Shown here: piece by piece, positions 44,253-57,077 of the stretch
How positions within the stretch are numbered: the first letter of the stretch is position 1
How the letters are laid out: every line of letters starts with the position of its first letter
DNA from: Humulus lupulus
Taxonomy: Eukaryota; Streptophyta; Magnoliopsida; Rosales; Cannabaceae
Assembly: GCF_963169125.1 (NCBI RefSeq)
Contig: NC_084802.1
Coordinates: 113,650,903 to 113,714,902 of the forward strand
DNA: 64,000 nt
Reading direction: 5' to 3'
Notes under the pieces: model-generated
Told to the model about the DNA's origin: nothing
Seen by the model: only the letters and a program-made list of their open reading frames with translations
Databases searched by the model: none
Program-made: the position numbers and the translations under genes

Positions 44253-46563
44253 TTTATTTCATAAAATAATTTATTTAACCATTTTAAAATATAATAATTC
44301 CATTATTTACTTTTAAATTCCATAAAATAATATGGACTAAAAATTATATAAAAAACAAATACTTATAATTCAACATGTTTCCTTAGAAAATAACATTATA
44401 ATCCAATTAACAAATTTACAAACTTAATGTGAGAAAAATAAAATTTTTAGGTATTATTATTTTAAGACTTAATTTTAAGTAGAATAAATTCATATGTGAA
44501 AATCCAATAATTATTTTTATAAATATTTAACTAAACTTTCAGCCATGATTTTATTTATTTAAAAATTACAAGTGAATTAAATTCAACATTTTTCTTAATT
44601 GAAATAAAGAAAAATCATATCTATTAAAATGAGCACTCATGGTTATATTAAAAAAAAAATACAATTTTAAATGTTTTCATAGTTTAGGGTATTTATTTAT
44701 TTCATCATACACACAAATTTCCTTTTATTTAAAAATACAACCTTACATTTTTTACTAAAATTCCAGCAACTAAATATATCCTCAAAATCACTATTTTTAT
44801 TTTAAAAAACTCATATTTTATCAAAAATATAAAAAAAAAATCTGTAGAAAATTATTTGTGCAAAAATATCATTTTAAGTGTGAAATAAAACACCATTTTA
44901 TTCACATATCATTAGAGACATGACTTATCCATTCAAATAATTGTTTCATCAAATTTACTCATCAACTAAACAAAAAATCAGCAAGCATAAATCATCATGA
45001 AATTCATCTTTAATTTATGCTTCTCAAAACTCAATCCATAACCTTCATTAAATCACTAATATATCAATTTATAAAAGAATCAAGACAATCCCTTATTTTT
45101 AACCAATCAACCTAGCATGTTCCTAACATGTATAAGTGACACAAAAATAAAAACAACACAACAGGCATCACACCCTATAGGCCAAAACCCCATGAATCAA
45201 AATTCCCAAATATTAACAACTTACTCCAAACTCATAAGCATGTTTACCAACAATTTCAATAAACTTATGAACCCTAACAAAAATACAAGATCACATAATA
45301 CCAAGAGTGAGATAAAATAATGATTCAACAACAACAATAATACCTTTGCATGTATCCATCATCATCCTTATATTCATATTACATAAACATTTTGATTCAA
45401 AATAACCATGAAAACATAACCAGAAGATTTTAGATTTCATGTATGACCAAAATCTCTAATCATGTTTGCATATATACACCACATGCCCATACACACAAGC
45501 ACACAAAATCATAACCTACACGCCTATGCCAAAATCCTTCATGCATCAACAAAACAACCCTTCATCCCAAAATCAATAATATCAATCAACACAACATAAT
45601 ATCCTACCCAAAACACAAACCCACTTTCAGCTATGATCTCTCCAAATAATAACATAAAATGAAAATAAAGAATAAATTGAAGGGGAAGAAAATCCAATAC
45701 CTCTCTCGATAGAAATCAAGAACCCAAATTAGAACTCCCTCCTTGCTCAAAATTGTAGGGGTTTCGAACACCATAGAACCAAAGAAAGAAAAATACCATT
45801 ATTCTTAGATTAAAGAACAAGAAGACTCTTAACCAAGGGGTTTTTTTTTAAAAAAAGAACACCATAGATGAATACATACCTAGAGCTTTGAAACCCCTTT
45901 CGTTTCTCCTCCTTCTTTCTTTTCTCCTTGTCTCTAGAAAATGGCAGCCCCTGACTCCCTTTCTCTCTTTAGCTCGCCACTCTCTCTCTCTCTTCTTCCC
46001 TCTAGGCCGACGACACCAATGGTGTATAGTGGCCTATTCTTTTTCCTCTTCCCTTTTAATCTAAAGTGGCCCAAAATAACCTAAAACACAAAATGGTAAG
46101 TTTCCTAATGGTGCCTATTCCCATTTATTCTAATTTATTTAATTGGCAAAAATAAATGGAAAAATCCAATCTTCCAATTCACACCATGTCGTCCCCTCCT
46201 TTTGTTACCCTTTTATTTTATTTTATTTTTTCAAATAAATAATTAAATCTAATAAGAAAGGAAACTACAAGTGTGTAGAAAATTCTACACATGTGCACCA
46301 TGCCACCATGCACATGCACACACTCAATAACTAGGGTGCATCACTACCTACCATGCACCTTAGCGCATTCAACCAAAACTCAATTATTCACATTTTAAAA
46401 ATAAATAAATAAATAACAATTAAAAATTATATTCATAAAATTCTACCAAACAATTCTAACAATTAATTCAAACAATTAAATAAGATAATTCACAGCACTT
46501 AACAATTAAAATAAAATAAAGCACAAAATTAAAAACAAATAAAAAAAAATTTGGTGCGCTACA
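44253..46563 (-). repeat. LTR of the gypsy-1 family inserted next to the gypsy-2 primer site
   Basis: About 2.3 kb, similar to 12862-14865. Its minus strand starts TGTAGCGCACC at 46563, an intact LTR start, whereas the other end is undefined. It is antisense to gypsy-2 and abuts the primer site spacer AAC. A deletion seems to have removed its far end and the second half of the gypsy-2 LTR. No gene is inside. Confidence 0.7.
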
Positions 46564-46566
46564 AAC

Positions 46567-46580
46567 TTGGTATCAGAGCT
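46567..46580 (+). promoter_or_regulatory. gypsy-2 primer binding site
   Basis: TTGGTATCAGAGCT, a perfect match to the initiator-Met tRNA complement TGGTATCAGAGC used by plant LTR elements. Confidence 0.85.
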
Positions 46581-46955
46581 ACCAAGGTTTAATGATTCAT
46601 GATGAATGGCTGGGAATGGACACTCGCTGCTAAAGAAAAGCTCAACTCATGGTTGGGTAACTAATGATTTGAATATATGTTAACTGCTTAACTGAAAGAG
46701 ATATGTTGTATTTGCATGTTAGTATAGGAAACATGAAATATATACTGATGAGGGCCTGGCCATTGACTGTTGTGTGTATATGAAAATTATGCTTATTAGC
46801 ATTGCTACTATATGTTAGCGCTATTGAAATGCTTATCAGCATTGTCGTTGCTTGTATTTGCTTAATTGTTGGAGTTAGACAATTGGATGGATTTTAAAAC
46901 ATGTTATCATTGCCTGATAATCCAAGTCTTTGATTGTAGATATACTTGGAGAGTT

Positions 46956-47576
46956 ATGCATCCAAGGCGATCAGTTCGACTAGCAGACACTGAGATCAAG
47001 GCTAGAGATGCTAATCAGGGTTGGAACCCTCTGCCAGTCCCTGAGAACTAGCAGCAGGTGGTTGCTGATATGCAAGCTAGACTTCAGAGTCAAGAGGAGG
47101 AGATCCGGTTATTGAGACAACATGTTTTGCCATGTGACGTTGCACCAATCATGCCACCTTCTATGGTACCGGTGGTACAATATCCAGAGGTTGAAAACAG
47201 GTGGGAACCGTTGTGCGAAAGATTTACGAACCGTTGTACCAACATTTGAGGGAGGTCTAGATCCACTCAAGGCTAAGTAGTGGATGAGCCTGACTACCTC
47301 CATCCTGGATTTTATGAGGGTGGTAGGTAATAACATAGTGGCTTATGCCACCTTTATGTTTTGGGACAATGCCCGTAGTTAGTGGGTGGTGGCGTCCCAA
47401 ACACGAAATGTCACTACTATGAGTTGGGATGAATTCCGAGACCTGTTTAACCAAAAGTACTACAGTAATGTAGTTAGAGCGACGAAAATGAATGAGTTTA
47501 CTGGTTTGGTGCAAGGTAGTATGTTAGTCACCGATTATGCTTTGAAATTTGACTGGCTGGCTTAATTTTCACTTGA
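46956..47576 (+). pseudogene. gypsy-2 gag, N-terminal part
   Basis: The ATG at 46956 (MHPRRSVRLADTEIKARDAN) begins about 390 bp after the LTR. A stop (TAG) near 47049 is followed by MQARLQSQEEEIRLLRQHV, a short coiled-coil-like segment. A frameshift near 47245 gives the capsid frame (WDEFRDLFNQKYYSNVVR, then KMNEFTGLVQGSMLVTDYA) with further stops. It ends in SLDL at the solo LTR insertion and continues in frame at 51951. Confidence 0.8.
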
Positions 47577-47886
47577 CTTAGTGTAGAGTCCCAGAATTTT
47601 ACTTAGCTAGTTAGATAGTAGTAGTAGTAATAGCTAGTAGTAGTTATAGTATGTTTAGTACTGTGGATTTTGGTTCAAGCCGGGACTTAGTTGAACACTC
47701 GTAGCAACACTTACAGATTTTATAAGTTTAACCTATAGTTTAAGAATATTAATTATAACATAAGTTTTGATTAATATAGCTGATTATAAAGATGTTTTTT
47801 TTATTACACTATAAGGTTTAAATAGAATTAATAAGATCATGACACTTGTAGTGTGCATGTTTATTTAAGGATTTAATTATAGTTTA

Positions 47887-50266
47887 TGGAACGCCCTGGT
47901 TACCCCAGAACAGTTACGGTGAACGGTGAACCAGAAATTTGACTCGCTACCCGAGTCCTTTGGTTAAAACGAGCTTCTAAGTGTTATTATCAGGCTAAGG
48001 TGGAAAACCAATAAAAAGGAAAGGATATATTTTATTAAGTACATAAAACTATTCATGGGCCCACAAAATCTTTTACAAGTTATTTACAACTCAAAAAGGT
48101 CATTACTGTTTCCAAATTTACAACCCGCCAACCTAAGCGGCAAAAATAGGGTAAACCCCCTAATTCCTCTGAGAACTCCTTGGTCGTGGTGGTCAAGCGG
48201 CCGCATATGTACACATCACCACCTAAGCTATCCACTAAAGGTTGGGTGAGCTTTTCTTTCCCTTTACCTGCACCACATAGCACCCATGAGCCAAGGCCCA
48301 GCAAGAAAACATAATATAGCATGATATAATATCAACAATGATCATAATAATCATTCAGGACTATCAGTCAAAAACAGGTAGGTGACAGTCGCAAAAGTCA
48401 CTAGGATGGGGACAGCTCCCTTTAGCCATGTGACGATAGGGTCACCAGGGCTTAACAGATAAGTGAACCTTTCACTAGCTTGAACAGGATAGGTGCATGG
48501 TGACTAGTCACCAACATAACCGTCCTCATTACCATAGAGTCATAACCCTGGAATATTGTTCCCTAGCCATGTGACAAGCAGCCACCTAGGCCTTAGGCCT
48601 TGGCTCTGAGTAACTAGTCTTAGAATAGTCAAGCGCTTATAAGATTCATCGAACTTAGGGTCGGTCCAGCATTAATGCCTTAGAGTCATTCAACGATACT
48701 ATCGATTAGATCTAATCTTCATTCGGCCCTGCGTTCAGGACACTTATGCCGTTCTGACTCTTAGGTCAGTGTCCCTGACTAGTCAGTGCCGTATTTAAGT
48801 AAACAATATTCGCTAGCATTTAATATGCAATTGATGTCCACATTTATCAACCAACATGCCTCAATAACAATCATGCATGTCACATACATAGGGTGAAGTT
48901 TTCTTACCTCAGGTTCGAGCGAGAAATATAATAAGAACGACTCCTCAGAACGATCAAACTTTTGGTTCCTTAGCGATTACCTAATCACAACCAATTATAA
49001 CCTACATTAAAGAAAATCAAAATTGAAAGGGTCTTAACCTAAGCACCACTCTCGGGACCGCGAAACATGCCCACACGGTGAGTAGATTCGATCCCGGGCC
49101 TTAAGGATTGAAACCCCAAGTCAAAAACCCTTAAAAACACCCAAAATGGGACTTTGAAGAAACAGAGTAGCGCTACAGCACTGCTCCCTAGCACCCCAGC
49201 GCTATTCTCAGAACCCCCAAAATGCCCAAATGCCTCCTGTGTAGCGCTGTAGCACCCTAGGGTGGGCGCTATTGCGCTACCTCCAAACCAGGTACCCCCT
49301 GAAACCTCCTTCTTCAACTCCTTCGATTCTAACTTGATTCCAATGCTTCCAAATCCCATTTTTGGTGCCAAATGAACCCAAAAACCATCCTAACATACCC
49401 CAAACATCACAACCATAAGAACCCTAGCCAATACTCCCAACAAAACCAAGTATTCAAACTAGAAATCTCAACTGCAAAAAAGAACTAAAACAGGGCAAAC
49501 CAGGGAATTCAATGGCTAGAAACTTACCCAAAGCTCAGCTTATGATGTTCTTCAATGGTGGAACACTCTCCCAAACTCCCAAGGCTTACTTCCCAAGGTT
49601 GAATCCTCAAGAATAGCTCAAAAACCTCAAAGGAAACTGAAGGAGAAGAAGATACGGGAAGGCTCTTCAAGTTACTCTGCTTTTCCTCTTCTTTCACAGC
49701 CTAAAATGGCTTATATCTATCCTAGGGGTAAAAATACCATTATACCCCTAGGTCAATTAAAGGTTTCTAAAGGCTCCCAAGGGAAAAATTGGTATTTCCC
49801 ACCTATCTCGTTAATCATAATTAATGCTCTCCAATTCCCGCTATTCTCGATAAACTCAAACACCAATAATTTATATCCCATTACCTTTTAATTCCTGGTA
49901 ACGCTCTAATCATTAAAATCACCCCGAGACTCATCCCGAGCCCCGAACTTAAACCTATTATGACTAGACCGCTAATTAATATTCCATGATCGTCTCATGC
50001 CGAATAGCTCGAAAAAATCCACATTATAATGTGGTCTCAGCAATATATCACCGACATGCATACAAATATACAATTACGCCCTCAACGGGCCAAATTACCA
50101 TAACACCCCTGTAATTAGAATGTGGACCCACATGCATGCATTTAACATCATATTATAATATAATTCACATAAACATGCATATTATCAATTAATGGCGTAA
50201 TTAAGCAAGTATTCCTGGCCTACTAATCCCGCCATTAAACCATGTTGGAGAATTTGGGGCATTACA
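47887..50266 (-). repeat. Nested solo LTR of the gypsy-3 family
   Basis: 2380 bp, starting TGGAACGCCCTGG and ending GGGGCATTACA, with perfect flanks GTTTA (47882-47886 and 50267-50271). The minus strand begins TGTAATGCCCCAAATT, like the LTRs of gypsy-2 and gypsy-3. It carries AGCGCTAC-type repeats at 49167-49285. No internal region is present. Confidence 0.87.
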
Positions 50267-50504
50267 GTTTAAATAAAAGAAAGATCTAGAAAACTATAGA
50301 ACCATCCAAGACCATTAAGAGTATGACATTTGTCACAACCTTGTTTATTTGAGGATTTAAGCATTTAATTCAAAAATAGAGGTTTCTAGAAGCTCTAGAC
50401 CCTTCCATAACTTATTGGAATCTCGTATTACTCTGTCAAACCTGATTAATCAGTTTAATTATGCTGAAAATGTGCAATTACGTGTTTAATATATTCACGT
50501 ATGT

Positions 50505-50640
50505 CGATATATCGCAGCCTAGGAGCCGATGTATCGCCACACGGGGAATAAGAAAAACACGTGAACTTCACACAAATGAATCGATGAGCACTCGGGGCAT
50601 AAGCCCAGGCGATATATCGCCTATAATTGGCGGTATATCG
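50505..50640 (+). promoter_or_regulatory. Cluster of four CGATATATCG-type palindromes upstream of a TATA box
   Basis: CGATATATCG at 50505-50514 and 50610-50619, CGATGTATCG at 50527-50536 and CGGTATATCG at 50631-50640. The third lies in a perfect 16-bp palindrome AGGCGATATATCGCCT (50607-50622). The cluster is 180-320 bp before the TATA box and may be a protein binding array in U3. Confidence 0.45.
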
Positions 50641-50822
50641 ACCCTATGGTTATGTTTTCAAACGATTTTGAAACTGAGCTCAATTCATTCCTTAACCTTT
50701 TGACAAGCATCTGAACATTTTGGTCGAGTCTTAAGCCTCTGTTGAACGAATATTCAAATATTTTTCAATTAATATATTTTTTTTTATTCAAACTAAAAGT
50801 AGGTAGTTCACTCCTTGAAATC

Positions 50823-50830
50823 TATAAATA
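50823..50830 (+). promoter_or_regulatory. TATA box of the solo LTR
   Basis: TATAAATA in TCTATAAATAAG, followed by leader-like sequence (CATTCTTCAAGCTGTGTTCAG) about 30-60 bp downstream. Confidence 0.6.
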
Positions 50831-51950
50831 AGACCTAGTACCCAGCCATTTCTCTCATTCTTCAAGCTGTGTTCAGAGCCATCAAGCTGCTAGGGTTACT
50901 ATAGAGTGATAAACACTTGGGTTGGGGTATAAGCTTTATAAACACTTGGGAAGTATGATAAATAGTGTGTTTTTCAATATTGAGGTGTAGTTCGGTTCTA
51001 GTACATTCAAAGGTATTCCTAATCTTAAGTTCATTTCAGTTTAATTCTTTTGTTTTCTTTAGTTTTCATTCAGATCCTAACTCGTTGTTAAATTCTTGGT
51101 TAGATATTTAAGTTCTTTGAACTTAAGATTTCTTTCGGTAAGTTTCGTCTTGGTTGTTTCATTCATTTCTTGATCATCTCTTTCTTTAGAAATACTCACA
51201 TTCTTATTGTTGGTTTTAGGAATGTTCCAAATCTCGTCCTTGTTCTCATAAATCCCGGTTTTGGTAAGGAAAATAGGATAGAATTATATATGTTTATATG
51301 GTATGTTATGTTTATGTTATGTTATGTTTACATTATGTATAGTATGTTTATAGACCTTGGGCATATGACTTGTATAACTAACAAGCCCCAGTAAATTATG
51401 GGCATATGACTTGCTTGGCTAGCAAGCCCCACCAATCTATTGGCCATATGACTTGTTTAGTTAACAATCCCCAAGTAGTATAATGGCCATTGTAGTATAT
51501 GACATATGTGTATGATATAGTTTATGTTTATGTTTTATGTTATTAGTAGATTTTCCTTGCTGGGCATTAGGCTCATTCCTTTATTTTTATGTATGCAGGA
51601 AAATAGATATGGAGGCGGAAGGATTCGTTGTAGCTTGGCTTCTGTATTGAGGGAGAATGGATTCGATGGACTGCGTGAATGATTCGAGGACAAATGTTAT
51701 TTTAGTCATTTTATTATGTTTTCTTTATGTATTTTCCGCATTTAGCTTTGTAAAAAATTTCATTTAAGTTTAAAGTTATGTTTTATTTTTAAACAATGGG
51801 ATCCCATACCTCGAATGTATGTATTTCAATATTTACTTTAGAGTTTTTAATAAAGTTTGGGAATGTTTCTTATGTATGTTTTCTCGAAAATAGTGTCTAT
51901 GTATAGTAGTTTTAATGGTCCAAAGTCTTAGAATTAGTTGGTTCATTACA

Positions 51951-52488
51951 CTTAGTGCCTTCATTTTCAGCCAGGCAAGATAGATTTGTTTGGGGGTTAA
52001 ATACTATTATAGCCCAGGAAGTTCAAATATTTTCAATACCTGGGAAAACTACTTATGCCTAGGTGGTTGAAAAATCCCTCATAGTTGAGGAGGCAGAGAA
52101 TAAGATATGGAAGGAAAGTGCTTCACGATTCGATGTTTGAAGGGCAGTGCCTCCATTTGTGGGATCTGGTAGGGGCGAAGGCCCTAGTGATCAGCAGAGG
52201 AAGACCCCTGACACCTCAGCCATTGCAAGTTATGATAAGAGGGATCAAGTTATTCAAGGTGGCCGCCAAGGCGACAATGAGATTTGGAGGACCTACCCGG
52301 AGTGTGCCAGGTGTGGGTGGCGCCATCTGGGCGAATGTCGGGGACATTATGCTATTTTTGTGGGGTGGTTGGACATCTCAAGAAAGATTGCCCGAGCTCG
52401 AAGAAAGAGGAACCCAAGAAGGCGGACATCTTGACTCCAACTTGAGTGTTCGCCCTGACTTAGTCAGAGGCTGGCTAGTCCCTCAGTA
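51951..52488 (+). pseudogene. gypsy-2 gag, C-terminal part with zinc knuckle
   Basis: The capsid continues after the solo LTR (PSFSARQDRFVWGLNTIIAQ, then VVEKSLIVEEAENKIWKE). A basic linker follows (GSGRGEGPSDQQRKTPDTSA) and then CARCGWRHLGECRG. An intact CCHC knuckle (CYFCGVVGHLKKDC) is readable at 52353-52394 in a shifted frame. TAG and TGA stops occur at several points. The knuckle binds element RNA during packaging. The frame leads into protease at 52489. Confidence 0.8.
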
Positions 52489-52872
52489 GTGACATGTCAG
52501 CTTTCTAGTGCTAACACTCCATACACTATATTGATTGATTCTGGTGCTGCACACTCGTTTGTTTCTAGTAGAGTAATTGATAGATTATGTAGAACTTTTG
52601 ACTATTATTCTGTCGGGTTTGGGACTTTATTGCCTACTGGGGAGTTGGCAGTCTCTAGAAGATGGGTTAGGCCATTGTCAGTGGTTGTTGACAATAGAGA
52701 ACTATTAGTAGATTTGATTGAGTTGGGTATGGATTATTTTGACATGATTCTGGGAGTGGATTGGTTAGCCAGGTACGGGGCAACTATGGACTATAAGAAA
52801 ATGATGGTGACTTTTGGCACTGTGCATGAACCCCATATTCCTATAATATCAGCGTTGAGGGCTAGAGACTAA
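52489..52872 (+). pseudogene. gypsy-2 aspartic protease
   Basis: Open for 127 codons: YTILIDSGAAHSFVSSRVID near residue 12 keeps the Asp-Ser-Gly active site, and MILGVDWLARYGATMDYKK is the second conserved strand. The length fits a retropepsin domain. It ends with TAA directly before the RT linker, so the polyprotein is cut there. The domain itself appears intact. Confidence 0.82.
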
Positions 52873-53640
52873 CACAAGGAGGTTTCATAGGATTTCTAGA
52901 TAATGTTGTGGACACCACTAAAGTTGTGCCAGTAGGACCAGAAGAGAATAAATTAGTTTGTGAGTTCTTAGATGTGTTCCCTAAGGACTTACTAGGATTT
53001 CTACTGCACAAGGAGATTGAGTTCATCATTGATTTGGAATCGAGTACAGAGCCAGTGTCTAGGAAACCCTACAGAATGGCTTCGGCAGAACTGAAGTAGT
53101 TGAAGGTACATCTACAAGAATTACTGGACTAGGGATTTGTCAGACCTAGCTTCTTACCATCGGTGCAATAGTTTTGTTTGTGAAGAAAAAGGATGGCATC
53201 CTGAGAATGTGTAGAGATTACAGGGAGTTGAACACGCTGACTATCAAGAACAAGTACCCACTACCAAGGATAGACGATCTGTTTGACCAATTGCAAGGTA
53301 AAACAATATTCCCTAAGATTGACCTTCAAACCGGTTATCACCAGCTGACGATCAAGGATGAGAATGTTCTGAAGATGGTCTTTCGCACGAGGTACGGGCA
53401 TTACGAGTTCCTAGTCATGACATTTGGGTTGACCAATGCTCCAACTGCGTTTATGGATCTAATGAACAGGGTGTTCAAGAATTATTTGGATCAGTTTGTG
53501 ATTGTCTTCATCAATGATATCCTACTTTACTCTCAAACGGAGGAAGAGAATGAGCAGCACCTCCAGTTAGTATTACAGAGGTTGAGAGTGCACTAGTTGT
53601 ATACCAAGTTTAAGAACTGCGAGTTCTAGCTACTCTAGGT
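52873..53640 (+). pseudogene. gypsy-2 reverse transcriptase
   Basis: Linker and fingers (CEFLDVFPKDLLGFLLHKEI, SRKPYRMASAELK) are followed by a stop and a frame change near 53160. Then comes an open RT frame: [74 protein letters not shown] and [10 protein letters not shown]. In the last motif the first catalytic Asp is Asn (53513-53515), which abolishes polymerase activity. It stops after LQRLRVH at 53596. The order and spacing match Tekay pol. Confidence 0.85.
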
Positions 53641-54340
53641 TACATTCCTCGGTCACATTGTTAGTAGGGATGGGATTAAGGTATATCCAGCCAAGGTTGA
53701 AGCAGTTAGGGACTGTACGAGGCCAAGGAATGCCTCGGAGGTCAAGAGTTTCCTTGGGTTGGCAGGGTATTATCAGTGCTTCGTGGAAGGATTCTCAAAG
53801 ATTGTTACAACTTGCAGAATTGACACACAAGAACTTGAAGCTTGTATGGTCAGACAGATTTGAGAATGGCTTCCAGAAGTTGAAGCTACGACTGATTACT
53901 GCTCCATTGCTGAGCTTTCCTTCAGAAGGAGGTAAGTTTTTGGTGTATTTTGATACATCGAGACTAGGGTGAGGATGTGTGTTGATGCAGATTGGGAAGG
54001 TGATTGCCTACGCATCACGATAGCTGAAGGAATATGCACAACGACACCCTGATCACGATTTGGAGTTAGCATCGGTAGCATTTGCACTGAAAGTATGGCA
54101 GCACTATTTGTTCGCAAAAAAGTGGGGGAAATACACCGATCATAAGAGTTTCAAGTATTTCTTCACTCAGAAGGACTTAAACATGAGATAGAGACGTTGG
54201 CAAGAGTTGGTAAAATATTATGAGAGTGAGATTCTTTACCATCCAGGAAAAGCCAATGTGGTGGCAGATGCTTTGAGTCGGAGAAGTCTAGGGAAGATGT
54301 TTAGTTCAAAGTAGATATCTAAGGAATTTGCAGAAGACAT
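53641..54340 (+). pseudogene. gypsy-2 RNase H
   Basis: Follows RT with connection motifs ([36 protein letters not shown]) and RNase H motifs (FLVYFDTSRLG, in place of YCDAS, HHDLELASVAFALKVWQHYL-like sequence in a changed frame near 54050, and [17 protein letters not shown] at about 54237-54285). Two frameshifts and several stops (for example near 53972 and 54190) break it. The Asp of ADALSRR is kept. Confidence 0.75.
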
Positions 54341-54786
54341 GACTAGAGTGGGGATAGAGTTGGTGGTGGGCTAGTTGGCCAATATTACCTTCCAGCTGAC
54401 TCTTTTGGAGAGAATGTATGAGGGACAGATGAATGATTCCCAATTGATAAAGCCTAGAGAAGGTCATCCTAGCTAGAGTAGCTAAGGATTTTTTCTGTTA
54501 TGGTGATGAGTTTGCTGAGATACAAGGATTAGATCTGTGTTTCGACAGACGTGGGTATTAGATGGGAGATTCTTGATGAATCTCATACTACACCATATTC
54601 ATTACATCTAGGCACCACGAAGATGTATCAGGACCCAAAGTCTTTGTATTGATGGCCTGCGATAAAGAGAAATGTGATTGACTATGTGGCGAGGTGTCTA
54701 ACCTGTCAACAGGTAAAGGATGCACACCAGCGGCTAGCGGGGTTGTTACAGCCTTTAGGTATTCCGAAGTGGAAGTGGGAGGACGT
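54341..54786 (+). pseudogene. gypsy-2 integrase zinc-finger region
   Basis: Strongly degraded. Recognisable at the nucleotide level are the segment before the finger (GDEFAEIQG-like at 54507), the CLTCQQVKDAHQRLAGLLQP-like stretch near 54700-54755 and the approach to the core (IPKWKWEDV). Frame changes occur between these. It stops at the copia solo LTR insertion within the EDV segment and resumes at 57078. Confidence 0.65.
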
Positions 54787-57072
54787 TGTTGGGAATAGTG
54801 CCCTTAAAGCAATTGTAGTTGACAAATGTTTTAAATTAAATAAATAATTGAATTGAATTATTATATATATATAGACTATGTCCGATATTATATGATAATA
54901 TTAAGTGAATATCATAAAATTCCAAAGTTTATCTATGTGGTTTTAATCTCATATTGGTATGGGAGAATCGAGATTAAGATAATAAACTTAAATAGTTCGC
55001 CATAAAATAAAGTTATGGAATCTTTAGATTAATTACTGCAAGTATGGTCCGCTAGTATTATGATTACATGTGACCTAGATCCGGGTTACTAGTGTAGTAG
55101 GACACTTTAGTGGATGTACTTTGCATGCTAAGAGCATGTAGAACTGGACCAGATGTGACTTGTTAATACTTGTTTAAACATTGTTTCATAGTATTAATCA
55201 AACACATCAAATGATGATCATATACACGATGATCTTAATCCTGAGTTTATATGTCATCTGATCCTTTGATTCACGCGTTAAGGTTTGTCAGAATGATTAG
55301 GCTAAGAATAATTATTCTTGGGACTCAATGATGTATATGGCTGGGGACGTAGTTTAACAGATATGTAATTTATACCTGCTTATAGATTGAATAATGGTTC
55401 CCTATTGGGTTGACTTTTGGAACTAAAAATGTTATGAGCGCTCACGTCGCAAACTTGTTGTGATACAATCATTACTAGCAAAGTCAATGGTACTCTAGGA
55501 ACAAGATATAGCTAAAAGGGTAAAACGGCAATATTATTCCCTTTTAATTATGAATCATTAATAGAGGATTAACGTTGCATGCAATGATTATATCAATGGA
55601 CACTTTATTCTTAATAAAGTACTCAGTAATTATATTTCTATAATTATCAAGAGCTCAATATCATATTTTTAGTGGAGTAATAATGACATTAATAAATATG
55701 ATTATTTAATCAAAGAGCTTTGATTAATAATATAATATTTATTGGAGTTTGATATTATAGGTCCATAGGTTCCTGGGGTGGCTCTATCAACACCGTATTG
55801 AGGTAAGAGTTGATACAAGGGTATAGCTATAATTTGGGAATTGGAGAAGAATTTTGTTCTTCGGGTCAAGTATGCTATTATATGATAATTGAGGTTGAAT
55901 AATTAATTATTAGTTTCGAAAATATATTTATTAATTTAAATATATAAAATTTTGAATTTCATATATATATATAAAAATAAATTAATCAATTTTTGAAATT
56001 AATTATTTTATTTTAGTGGTAGAAAATAATATTGGTAAGTCAAAAATAGTTTTTGATTTATTGAATTTTAAAAGATGATGATAACGATGATCATCAATTT
56101 GAATTTTGAATTTTGAATTTTGAATTTAGAATTTAAATTTTGAAATATGGTTGTCATCTTTTCCTAAAAAAGATTAACACCTTATTTTGTGGGAGATTGA
56201 TTTAGTTAAATAATTAAATAAAAGAAAAATGCAAAATCCCTGAAAAGAGAATAGCAGGACACGCTTGACATAGTCCAAGGACTGTGCCATGCATGTACCA
56301 CTATACAGATATTGTATTTGTGTAGTTTTTATTTTATTTATTTAATTATTTGAAAATGGTATTTCAAATACAGTAAGTTAGACTTTTACCTAAAATCTAA
56401 TCCTATCATGATTATTATAATATTTTATATTACTATTATTATTAGAATTAATAAGGTAACATAAATCTCTATATCTATCATATAGAAGAAGAAGAAATAC
56501 ACAAGCGACACACAATAGAAACACACAACAATACAGAAAAAATTCAGAGTAGTTCTCAGAACTTTTGTCACACAAAAACTCTCTCTATTTCTTCTTCTTC
56601 ATTCTAGCCATTCTCCAACCATAATCCAAGTTCTCATGTGTTGAGAAATACTTGTGATTCCTAAAATAAAACCCCATGTTCTCTATGTGCCCACACACAT
56701 CTTGAGGTGTAGAGAATACTCCAGATGATTGTGTTTTGAGTACTAAAAGCTTTGGACAGTAAGATAGATAAAAATACGAAAAGATTCAATGACACTTGAT
56801 AGGGGTCTAGAGGTAAAAGTTCATGTTCTTGATATTTTGTGTTTATATGTTGTATATATAAATATATTGTATATTTATATATATATATATTTGTTGCATG
56901 ATTAATAGTATCGTATGATAATGTTTCTGGATTGTTTTCTTGTCCATATAAATTGTTTATATGAATATTGAAAATTTTTGTATGTTGTTGTTGTGTTGTT
57001 TCATAAAAATTAAACAACAACAGGCCCACCACACAAAGTTTTTGGCTGTGTGCTCTGATTGGTTTTCTAATA
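54787..57072 (+). repeat. Copia solo LTR in gypsy-2 integrase
   Basis: 2286 bp, starting TGTTGGGAATAGTGCCC and ending TTTTCTAATA (mutated CTAACA). The flanks are GACGT (54782-54786) and GACAT (57073-57077), which differ only by a CpG transition. It belongs to the copia A/B LTR family in plus orientation. No gene is inside. Confidence 0.87.
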
Positions 57073-57077
57073 GACAT

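Larger units (their letters stand above)
47582..51950 (+). repeat. Solo LTR in gypsy-2 gag, containing a second solo LTR
   Basis: It starts TGTAGAGTCCCAG, ends GGTTCATTACA, and is flanked by CTTAG (47577-47581 and 51951-51955). Without the nested solo LTR (47887-50266 plus its duplication) it is about 1.98 kb and has no internal coding region. The plus orientation is suggested by a TATA box at 50823 and by TATA-distal repeats upstream. The low-complexity TAGTAGTAGTAG run at 47620-47650 is part of it. Confidence 0.85.
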
